This document shows positions 1-5,308 of a DNA stretch of 12,652 nt, piece after piece; within the stretch, counting starts at the first letter, position 1; every line of letters begins with the position of its first letter. The stretch lies in NCBI GenBank assembly GCA_900554275.1, contig USGS01000047.1, forward strand, positions 1 to 12,652, read 5' to 3'. The notes below the pieces were generated by a model. That model ran no database searches, was not told the origin of the DNA, and saw only the letters and a list, made by a program, of their open reading frames with translations. Origin of the DNA: an uncultured Eubacteriales bacterium. Lineage in GTDB: Bacteria; Bacillota; Clostridia; Oscillospirales; Oscillospiraceae. The translations under genes were made by a program, and so were the position numbers.

Positions 1-344
1 CCAAGCTTCATGTGACCATCTATGCAGTTAATCTCAAGCTTTGGATCATATCCTAAAATGTTAATGATATTGGACAGCTTGTCCCGGTCTGTGATACCGA
101 AGATCAGCTTCCCCTTGCCGCCGTTCTCCTCGGGAATCCGGTCGAACCGAACGGAAAACGCCTTGTGAAAAAGTTTTGGCAAACGTTCTGCAAAATCCTC
201 GTTTTCCGTAATAATACGCACTTCCGACGGGGTAAATGTATTGCAGTACAGCAGCACACCATAAGCCTCCGCCCGGGCGCAGCAAAGACGCGAGATGGGG
301 GCGCGGCACAGCTCATTTTTCACTTTTGCAGCGAAAGAACGCAT
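1..344 (-). CDS. whiA: WhiA, sporulation/division regulator, N-terminal part (gene runs off the left edge)
   Basis: An open frame starts at the ATG on the minus strand at 344 and runs without a stop through the left edge, giving about 114 residues. It begins MRSFAAKVKNELCRAP, continues with a conserved CCxRAEAYG segment, and later has an ITDRDKLSNIINILG stretch, as expected for the WhiA N-terminal domain, which is related to LAGLIDADG endonucleases but not catalytic. The C-terminal helix-turn-helix lies outside the window. WhiA is a DNA-binding protein conserved in Gram-positives and linked to cell division, chromosome segregation and, in actinomycetes, sporulation. A ribosome site AGGTGAT precedes the ATG by 6 bases. 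The gene lies 137 bp downstream of rapZ in the same direction. In most Firmicutes yvcK sits between them, and here it is absent. The gap contains a plausible own promoter. Confidence 0.9.
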   Translation of the reverse strand, partial: MRSFAAKVKNELCRAPISRLCCARAEAYGVLLYCNTFTPSEVRIITENEDFAERLPKLFHKAFSVRFDRIPEENGGKGKLIFGITDRDKLSNIINILGYDPKLEINCIDGHMKL

Positions 345-383
345 AATATCACCTGCAATTATCCGAATTCCGGTTTAATTTTC

Positions 384-411
384 TTTATAAAAACGTGGAA
401 ATACTTTGAAA
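384..411 (-). promoter_or_regulatory. Possible sigma-A promoter for whiA
   Basis: On the minus strand TTTCAA (406-411) and TATAAA (384-389) are separated by 16 bp, in an AT-rich gap about 40 bp upstream of the whiA start. The match to consensus is moderate, especially at the -35. Read-through from rapZ is the alternative source of whiA transcript. Confidence 0.4.
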
Positions 412-453
412 CAGCACTGGAATTTTCAAGTAAAAAAGCTGAAAAACCTGGAA

Positions 454-468
454 AGTCTTGAAAAGACT
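454..468 (-). terminator. Weak hairpin after rapZ
   Basis: AGTCTT (454-459) and AAGACT (463-468) form a 6 bp stem with a 3-base loop. On the minus strand it is followed by TTCCAGGTTTTT. The stem is short and the T-run is offset, so this is at best a partial terminator between rapZ and whiA. Confidence 0.3.
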
Positions 469-481
469 GATATAAAAGGGC

Positions 482-1336
482 TCACCGGTTCATATCCCGG
501 TGGCTTTCGGTGACGGGATAGCCCAAGTGGGCGGCAAATTCTGACAGATACCGGGCAACAGCCACCGAGCGATGACGGCCACCGGTGCAGCCCACTGCGA
601 TGACCAATTCCGTCCGCCCCTCCTGCCGGTACTGGGGCAGGAGAAATTCCACCAGCGGCATCAGGCGGCGGAGAAATTCAGCGGTCTGCTCAGACCGGAG
701 CACATAGTCCCGCACCGGTGCGTCCAGGCCGTTCAGCGTTTTCAGCTCCGGGACGTAATAGGGGTTGGGCAGAAAGCGCACGTCCAGCACCAGGTCGGCC
801 TCCGGCGGCAAACCGTTCTTGAAGCCGAAGGAGAGGACGTTCACGTGCAGCGCCCCTTTCTCCGCCGCGGCGAAGAGAGACAGCAGGGTGCTGCGGAGCT
901 TGGCGGTGGAAAAGGCGGAGGTATCCAGCACCACATCGGCAGTCTCGCGGACAGAGCGGAGCAGCTCCCGCTCGCGGGAGACGGCGCTTTCTATGGAGCA
1001 GCCATCGGAACAGAGAGGATGGCTGCGGCGGGTCTCCTTATAGCGGCGGATGATGGTGGGGGTATCGGCCTCCAAAAACAGCAGGCGGCAGCGGATGCCC
1101 CGGGCGCGGAGCTGGGCCACGGCGTCGGTAAGATTGGCGGAGGGTTCGCCGGCACGGACATCGTAGACGAAGGCCAGCTTATCATAGCGGCCGCCGGCGG
1201 CGGCGCAGAAGTCGGCAAAGCGGAGCATCATCTCCGCCGGGAGGTTGTCCACGGTATAGTAGCCGGCGTCCTCCAGAAAGGCGGCGGCACGGCTCTTGCC
1301 GCTGCCGGACAGGCCGGAGATGATGAGTATTTCCAT
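482..1336 (-). CDS. rapZ: RapZ/YvcJ, RNase adapter family nucleotide-binding protein
   Basis: The protein is 284 residues, the same length as E. coli RapZ. The start MEILIISGLSGSGKS was chosen because a good ribosome site (AAGGAG) lies 8 bases upstream and because the Walker A motif GLSGSGKS then falls at residues 8-15, as in the family; a longer reading frame extends upstream but has no homology. The C-terminal signature (IAVGCTGGRHRSVAVARYLS, ending in a SHRDMNR tail) is typical. RapZ binds GTP/ATP. In enterobacteria it guides RNase E to the GlmZ small RNA and so controls GlmS and amino-sugar supply; in Firmicutes (YvcJ) the role is less defined and has been linked to competence and nucleotide sensing. 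It follows murB after a 107 bp gap containing two hairpins, so it belongs to the hprK operon unless those hairpins terminate transcription. Confidence 0.95.
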   Translation of the reverse strand: MEILIISGLSGSGKSRAAAFLEDAGYYTVDNLPAEMMLRFADFCAAAGGRYDKLAFVYDVRAGEPSANLTDAVAQLRARGIRCRLLFLEADTPTIIRRYKETRRSHPLCSDGCSIESAVSRERELLRSVRETADVVLDTSAFSTAKLRSTLLSLFAAAEKGALHVNVLSFGFKNGLPPEADLVLDVRFLPNPYYVPELKTLNGLDAPVRDYVLRSEQTAEFLRRLMPLVEFLLPQYRQEGRTELVIAVGCTGGRHRSVAVARYLSEFAAHLGYPVTESHRDMNR

Positions 1337-1369
1337 GGGGGCTCTCCTTTTTGAGTTCTCTTGTCGTGG

Positions 1370-1436
1370 CCGCGCCTGCGGGCGCGGGGGGACGGATTCC
1401 CACGCCGGTGACATCGGTCACTGGCTCGGAATGACA
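1370..1436. repeat. REP/MITE-like palindromic element between murB and rapZ
   Basis: Two hairpins lie back to back. One is CCGCGCC (1370-1376) with GGCGCGG (1381-1387), a 7 bp perfect stem. The other is CCGGTGAC (1405-1412) with GTCACTGG (1417-1424), 8 bp with one G-T wobble. The second is flanked by GGATTCC (1394-1400) and GGAATGACA (1428-1436), which face each other imperfectly. Read on the minus strand the unit starts TGTCATTCCGAG and ends GGGAATCC. From general knowledge this resembles the short TCATTCCGAG...GGAATC palindromic repeats scattered in many bacterial genomes. No second copy is present in the window, so the repeat call is inference. Confidence 0.5.
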
Positions 1437-1443
1437 GATAATC

Positions 1444-2367
1444 TTAGGGTTCGACGATTTTGACCTCGGGGTCAAGGCGGACGCCGGTGGCATCAAGGAC
1501 GCGTGTCTGTATTTCGGCCATGAGGGCCGTCACATCGGCGCAGGCGGCGCGGCCGGTGTTGATGACGAAGCCGGCGTGCTTCTCTGAAACCTGCGCGCCG
1601 CCCACGGTCAGCCCCTTCAGGCCGCACTGGTCGATCAGGGCAGCGGCGTAATGGCCCTCCGGGCGCTTAAAGGTGCTGCCGGCGCTTGGATATTCCAATG
1701 GCTGTGAAGTTTTTCTCCTTGTCATCAGTTCGTCCATTTTTGCCTTGATGGCAGCCGGATCGCCGGACCGCAGACGGAATACGGCGGACAGCACTACCCC
1801 ATCGGGACAGTCGGTGAGCAGACTGTGACGGTAGGAAAAGCCCAGCGCCTCCCCTGTCAGCGTCCGGATGCCCTCATCGGGAAACAAAACGGCGGCGGAG
1901 GACACCACCTGGGACATCTCACCGCCGTAAGCGCCGGCGTTCATGCACACCGCGCCGCCCACGCTGCCGGGAATGCCGTGGGCAAACTCCAGGCCGGTGA
2001 GCCCCAGCCTGCAGGCGGTCATGGCCACACGGGCCAGGGACGCGCCGGCATCGGCGCGGAGACAGCAGGGGTCGCTTTCCACGCGCGCCACCCGGTTCAT
2101 GTCCCGGGTGTGGATCACAAGGCGGTCCACCCCGGCGTCCGGGAACAGAAGGTTCGTGCCGTTGCCCAGGATAATGGGCCGGGCGGACAGCTCCCGGGCG
2201 CGGCTGAGCAGCAGGATGAGCTGCTCGCCGTTTTGAGGAAAGGCCATGCGGCGGGCAGGGCCGCCGATGCGGAATGAGGTATAGCGGGACAGGGGCACTT
2301 CCCGTTCATAGGGCATATCCGGCAGGTAGTCCGCCGTCCATTTGTCCAGTTCATCGTACCAGGTCAT
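1444..2367 (-). CDS. murB: UDP-N-acetylenolpyruvoylglucosamine reductase (type II MurB)
   Basis: MurB reduces UDP-GlcNAc-enolpyruvate to UDP-MurNAc with NADPH and FAD, the second committed step of cytoplasmic peptidoglycan precursor synthesis. The protein is 307 residues from MTWYDELDKW; the ribosome site GGGAGGT directly before this ATG decides the start over a longer upstream frame. FAD-binding segments are visible at YTSFRIGGPA (29-38), ILGNGTNLLF (66-75) and AHGIPGSVGGAVCMNAGAYG (129-148). Catalytic residues expected for the family are present: Arg180 in SYRHS, Ser231 in GSTFK and Glu301 near the C terminus. The SAGSTFKRPEG loop and the short C-terminal domain without an extra Tyr loop fit the Gram-positive type II enzyme. 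It starts 16 bp after the ROK kinase gene, indicating one operon. Confidence 0.97.
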   Translation of the reverse strand: MTWYDELDKWTADYLPDMPYEREVPLSRYTSFRIGGPARRMAFPQNGEQLILLLSRARELSARPIILGNGTNLLFPDAGVDRLVIHTRDMNRVARVESDPCCLRADAGASLARVAMTACRLGLTGLEFAHGIPGSVGGAVCMNAGAYGGEMSQVVSSAAVLFPDEGIRTLTGEALGFSYRHSLLTDCPDGVVLSAVFRLRSGDPAAIKAKMDELMTRRKTSQPLEYPSAGSTFKRPEGHYAAALIDQCGLKGLTVGGAQVSEKHAGFVINTGRAACADVTALMAEIQTRVLDATGVRLDPEVKIVEP

Positions 2368-2383
2368 AGTACCTCCCATGCGT

Positions 2384-3346
2384 TCAGATACGCTTATTCT
2401 TACCCAAAAGGGCCGCGCCGATAATGCCGGCACGGTTGCCCAGCTCCGCCTTGACGATGCGGGTGCGGCGGTCGCGGCCGCAGGGGATGCTCTCACGGGC
2501 CACACGCTGCTGGACAGGCAGCAGGAGCTGCTCCTCCGCCTCGTTGCTGACGCCGCCGCCGATGGCCAGGGTGTCGGGCTGGAAGATATTCACCACGTTG
2601 ACCACGCCGCAGGCCAGATAGTCCACATACTCGTCGCAGACCTGCTGGCCCACCGGATCGCCCCGGCGGGCGGCGATAAACGCCGACTGGCCGGAGACGC
2701 GGCCCTCGTTCTCCGCCACCACCTGGGCCAGAATGCTGTGAGGGTGGGCGGCCAGGGCGGCGGCGGTCATGCGCTTCAGAGCGGTGGCGCTGGCGTACTG
2801 CTCCCAGCAGCCATGGCGGCCGCAGGGACAGGGCAGGCCGCCGCGCTGGATGACCATGTGGCCCACCTCGCCGGCCATGCCGTTGGCACCGTGGTAGATC
2901 TTGCCGTTATGGACGATGCCCGCGCCCACGCCTGTGCCCAGGGTGATGGTGACGAAGCGCTTGCTGTCGCGGCCCGCGCCCACCAGGAATTCGGCCAGGG
3001 CGGCGCAGTTGGCGTCGTTTTCAATGTAAAGAGGGATGCTGAGATAGCGGTGGAACAGCTTGCGCAGGGGCACGTTGCGCAGAGGCAGGTTGCAGGTATA
3101 ATTGATCGAGCCGGAGCGGATCTCCACCGTACCGGGGACGCCTACGCCCACGGAGGCCACGTCGCTGACAGAGATGTTCACCGTGTGGGCCAGCTCCTGC
3201 ACCAGGGAGGCCACCGTCCAGGCCAGTCCGTCGTCGTCCGCGATGGATGCCACCTTCATCTTTTGGGTGGCCAGCAGGACGCCGTTCTCGTCCACCAGGC
3301 CGGCCTTCAGGTTCGTGCCGCCGATGTCTACGCCAACATACTTCAT
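2384..3346 (-). CDS. glcK: ROK-family sugar kinase, probable glucokinase
   Basis: The 320-residue protein has the ROK architecture. The N-terminal phosphate-binding loop is VGVDIGGTNLKAG (4-16). The sugar and catalytic segment is ENDANCAALAE (109-119), with Asp111 as the expected general base. LGTGVGAGIV (136-145) follows, then the glucose-binding Glu160 and His163. The zinc motif CPCGRHGCWE has Cys173, Cys175 and Cys180 which, with His163, should hold the structural zinc. The complete zinc set and full-length kinase core argue for an active kinase (glucose to glucose-6-phosphate using ATP) and not a ROK repressor, which would carry an N-terminal helix-turn-helix. N-acetylmannosamine or fructose kinase cannot be excluded. 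It begins 2 bp after the hprK stop with only a weak ribosome site, so translation is probably coupled to hprK. The pairing puts glucose phosphorylation with the sensor kinase of carbon catabolite control. Confidence 0.92.
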   Translation of the reverse strand: MKYVGVDIGGTNLKAGLVDENGVLLATQKMKVASIADDDGLAWTVASLVQELAHTVNISVSDVASVGVGVPGTVEIRSGSINYTCNLPLRNVPLRKLFHRYLSIPLYIENDANCAALAEFLVGAGRDSKRFVTITLGTGVGAGIVHNGKIYHGANGMAGEVGHMVIQRGGLPCPCGRHGCWEQYASATALKRMTAAALAAHPHSILAQVVAENEGRVSGQSAFIAARRGDPVGQQVCDEYVDYLACGVVNVVNIFQPDTLAIGGGVSNEAEEQLLLPVQQRVARESIPCGRDRRTRIVKAELGNRAGIIGAALLGKNKRI

Positions 3347-3348
3347 GG

Positions 3349-4305
3349 TCAGCTCGCCCCGTTTCCGTGGAGCATGGCGTCCACCTTACTGTCGAACTGG
3401 GTGACGAAGTCACGGGCAGCGTTGTAGCCGTATTTCATCTGGCGGTTCTTCATGGTGGCGATCTCCACGATGCCGGCCAGGTTGCGGCCGGGGCGGACGG
3501 GGATGGTGACCACCGGCAGGTCCACGTCCAGCATGGTGTATTTCTCCTCGCCCAGGCCAAGGCGGTCGTAGAACTTGCCGTCCACCCACTGCTCCAGCTG
3601 GATGACCAGGTCGATCTCGGTGGCGGACTGCACCGCGACCATGCCGAAGAGCTGCTGGACGTCGATGACGCCCACACCGCGGATCTCGATGTAATGACGG
3701 ATGATCTCGGGGGCTGTGCCGTAGAGGGCGTTGGAGATGCGGCGGATCTCCACCGCGTCGTCGGCCACCAGTCGGTGGCCGCGCTTGAGCAGCTCGATGG
3801 CCGTTTCGCTCTTGCCAATGCCGGAGTCGCCCAGGATGAGGACTCCCTGGCCGTAGATGTTCATGAGGACGCCGTGGCGGGCGATCTGGGGGGCCATGGC
3901 GCGGTTGAGGTAGTCGATGAGGTTGCTGGTCACGTCCACGGTGGAGTCAGGGGTGCGCAGAAGGGTGCGATCGTGCTTCTCCGCCATTTTCAGCAGCTCG
4001 GCAGGGGCGTCCATGCCCCGGGCCACGATCATGGCCGGGAACGGATAGCTGAGGAGCTGGTTGAACACGCGGCTGCGCTCCGCCTCCGTCATACGGTCCA
4101 GGTAGCGCATTTCGCCGCGGCCCAGTATCTGCAGGCGCTTGTCGTCGAAGTAGTCGTAAAAGCCCACCAGCTGGAGTGCTGGGCGGTTCACGTCGGATAT
4201 GGTGACGACGGCGGTATCGAAATCACGGCCACGGTGGAGGACCTCCATGTGGAAGGTCTCGACCATTTTTTTCAGGCTGGCCGGGTTGCGTTTTACTTTT
4301 TCCAT
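3349..4305 (-). CDS. hprK: HPr kinase/phosphorylase
   Basis: HprK phosphorylates Ser46 of HPr (and Crh) when glycolytic intermediates are high and removes the phosphate when Pi is high, driving CcpA-dependent catabolite repression and inducer exclusion. The 318-residue protein starts at MEKVKRNPAS, preceded by AGGAGGAG. The N-terminal MurF-like domain precedes ARHGVLMNIYGQGVLI, where His144 is the conserved pocket residue. Walker A is GDSGIGKS (159-166) and Asp182/Asp183 follow in LVADDAVE. The HprK signature EIRGVGVIDVQQLFG (207-221) and the C-terminal NLAGIVEIATMKNRQMKYGYNAA are intact. It is the first gene of the minus-strand operon hprK-ROK-murB-rapZ and is read from its own promoter, divergent from rpmB. 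Confidence 0.97.
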   Translation of the reverse strand: MEKVKRNPASLKKMVETFHMEVLHRGRDFDTAVVTISDVNRPALQLVGFYDYFDDKRLQILGRGEMRYLDRMTEAERSRVFNQLLSYPFPAMIVARGMDAPAELLKMAEKHDRTLLRTPDSTVDVTSNLIDYLNRAMAPQIARHGVLMNIYGQGVLILGDSGIGKSETAIELLKRGHRLVADDAVEIRRISNALYGTAPEIIRHYIEIRGVGVIDVQQLFGMVAVQSATEIDLVIQLEQWVDGKFYDRLGLGEEKYTMLDVDLPVVTIPVRPGRNLAGIVEIATMKNRQMKYGYNAARDFVTQFDSKVDAMLHGNGAS

Positions 4306-4347
4306 GGGCGCTCCTCCTGCCCGGAACGGGCAAATATACTCCTCATA

Positions 4348-4376
4348 ATTATATCTTGTATGGGCTTTTTTCGCAA
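4348..4376 (-). promoter_or_regulatory. Sigma-A promoter for hprK operon
   Basis: On the minus strand TTGCGA (4371-4376) is followed after exactly 17 bp by a perfect TATAAT (4348-4353), about 43 bp before the hprK start. This is the best promoter match upstream of hprK and should drive hprK, the ROK kinase, murB and rapZ. Confidence 0.75.
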
Positions 4377-4421
4377 CACCTTCCAGGCGCAAAAAATTTT
4401 CGTTTTTTTGTCAAATAACAC

Positions 4422-4450
4422 TTGCAATTTCACCGCGTATCTGTTATTAT
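4422..4450 (+). promoter_or_regulatory. Sigma-A promoter for rpmB
   Basis: TTGCAA (4422-4427), 17 bp, TATTAT (4445-4450). Transcription would start near 4457, leaving a leader of about 48 bases whose first bases form a small hairpin (CTTGC-GAT-GCAAG, 4459-4471). It is divergent from the hprK promoter, with the two -35 elements about 45 bp apart. Confidence 0.7.
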
Positions 4451-4504
4451 ATCAACTGCTTGCGATGCAAGAGGTTATGTTACGACAGCAAGGAGGTGCA
4501 ACGG

Positions 4505-4693
4505 ATGGCAAAGTGCGAATTTTGCGACAAGGGCGTGACCTTTGGTATCAAGGTGTCCCATTCTCACCGGCGTTCCAATCGTCCCTGGAAGCCCAATGTC
4601 AAGCGCGTCAAGGCTGTGGTCAACGGCACGCCCCGCCATGTGTACGTTTGTACCAGATGCCTGCGTTCCGGCAAGGTCACTCGCGCGATCTGA
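4505..4693 (+). CDS. rpmB: 50S ribosomal protein L28 (zinc-ribbon form)
   Basis: The 62-residue basic protein MAKCEFCDKG... with VSHSHRRSNRPWKPN and VCTRCLRSGKV is L28 of the large ribosomal subunit. Two CxxC pairs (Cys4/Cys7 and Cys49/Cys52) make it the zinc-binding paralogue class rather than the zinc-free form. The start is set by the strong ribosome site AAGGAGGTG seven bases before the ATG; an in-frame upstream ATG at 4460 lies at the transcription start and is not used. It is a single-gene unit with its own promoter and an intrinsic terminator about 20 bp after the stop. Zinc-containing forms are the usual ones in zinc-replete cells. I see no Zur-type operator near it. Confidence 0.97.
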   Translation: MAKCEFCDKGVTFGIKVSHSHRRSNRPWKPNVKRVKAVVNGTPRHVYVCTRCLRSGKVTRAI

Positions 4694-4715
4694 TCGCGTC
4701 TGAACTGCACAGTTG

Positions 4716-4746
4716 AAAGCCCTGCGGCGAAGCCGCGGGGCTTTTT
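4716..4746 (+). terminator. Intrinsic terminator of rpmB
   Basis: AAAGCCCTGCGGC (4716-4728) pairs with GCCGCGGGGCTTT (4732-4744) around a GAA loop, with one T-G wobble, and ends in TTTTT. This is a textbook Rho-independent terminator 22 bp after the rpmB stop. Confidence 0.9.
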
Positions 4747-4758
4747 GCGTGGGAAAGG

Positions 4759-4788
4759 GCAGCGCCCCGCCGTATGGCGGGGCGCTGC
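4759..4788. terminator. 13 bp perfect hairpin between convergent genes
   Basis: GCAGCGCCCCGCC (4759-4771) pairs perfectly with GGCGGGGCGCTGC (4776-4788) around a GTAT loop. It lies between the rpmB terminator and the 3' end of the DUF2500 gene. The plus-strand side has an interrupted T-run (TGCGTTTCTTTTT); the minus-strand side has only CCTTTCCC. It is most likely the 3' end of the pcrA-DUF2500 transcript and a backup terminator for rpmB. Confidence 0.6.
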
Positions 4789-4799
4789 TGCGTTTCTTT

Positions 4800-5267
4800 T
4801 TATAGCTCCGGGTCCCAGCTCTTCTTTTCGGTGGGACGATGGGGCGCGTCCGTGGACAGTTCGTCCTCCGGCGCAGGGCCGGCGGCGCGGCGGTCGAAGC
4901 CCAGGTAGCGCGTGCCCTGGAAGGTCAGGTCGCCGGTGTCGCCCTCGGCCAGGAGGCCGTAGTCCGGGCCGGAGACGTGCAGCTCCAGGCGGTCGCCGCT
5001 GTCGAACTGGAAGGTCGCATAGTAAGAGGTGGACGTGGAGGTGTGCATGGCGGTGTTGTCATTGTGATGGTGGTGGACGCTGGTGTTCTGACGCTTGGAG
5101 ACCACCGTGGCATGGACCGTCAGGCGCGGGGAGTTGTTGTTTTTGTGCCAGGTGCGGATGCCCCGCACCGCTGTGACGATAAAGCAGCCGATGACGGCAG
5201 CAAAAATCAGGTAGAAGATGATCTGAAAAGCGGAATAGCCAAAGCCATAGTCGAAGACAAAGTCCAT
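4800..5267 (-). CDS. DUF2500-family single-pass membrane protein
   Basis: The 155-residue protein starts with MDFVFDYGFG after a GGAGAA ribosome site. It has one membrane segment (about residues 13-35, rich in Ile, Phe, Ala and Val), followed by the basic RGIRTWHK stretch and a soluble beta-rich domain. The sequence TVHATVVSKRQ (50-60), the central YYATFQFDSGDRLELHVSG and the closing GLLAEGDTGDLTFQGTRYLGF are what I recognise as the DUF2500 (YhhM-like) pattern. Its function is unknown. A His4 cluster (65-68) followed by a Ser/Thr-rich loop sits where the family has a variable linker. The C-terminal 30 residues are acidic, proline-rich and probably disordered. It begins 33 bp after pcrA in the same direction with no obvious promoter, so it is probably co-transcribed, although a functional link to the helicase is not implied. 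Confidence 0.85.
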   Translation of the reverse strand: MDFVFDYGFGYSAFQIIFYLIFAAVIGCFIVTAVRGIRTWHKNNNSPRLTVHATVVSKRQNTSVHHHHNDNTAMHTSTSTSYYATFQFDSGDRLELHVSGPDYGLLAEGDTGDLTFQGTRYLGFDRRAAGPAPEDELSTDAPHRPTEKKSWDPEL

Positions 5268-5293
5268 ATATGTTCTCCTTTGTTGACTGTAAA

Positions 5294-5308
5294 GTAAATA
5301 CTATTTAC
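5294..5308. promoter_or_regulatory. 15 bp perfect palindrome at the pcrA stop codon
   Basis: GTAAATA-C-TATTTAC is a perfect inverted repeat overlapping the last codons and stop of pcrA, 27 bp upstream of the DUF2500 start. Shape and position would suit an operator or a processing stem, but no -35/-10 pair is visible beside it. Function is unknown. Confidence 0.3.

Noticed and set aside
165..461. 98-residue plus-strand frame at the left edge
   Set aside because: It is antisense to whiA, which has a clear start and ribosome site; the frame has no ribosome site of its own.
4409..4415. TGTCAAA as a Spo0A box between hprK and rpmB
   Set aside because: One mismatch from TGTCGAA in an AT-rich stretch with no supporting second site; likely chance.
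2342..4716. Long plus-strand reading frames opposite the ROK kinase, murB and hprK
   Set aside because: They mirror well-identified minus-strand genes, are rich in Ala, Gly, His and Val from GC-rich antisense codons, and lack ribosome sites and recognisable motifs.
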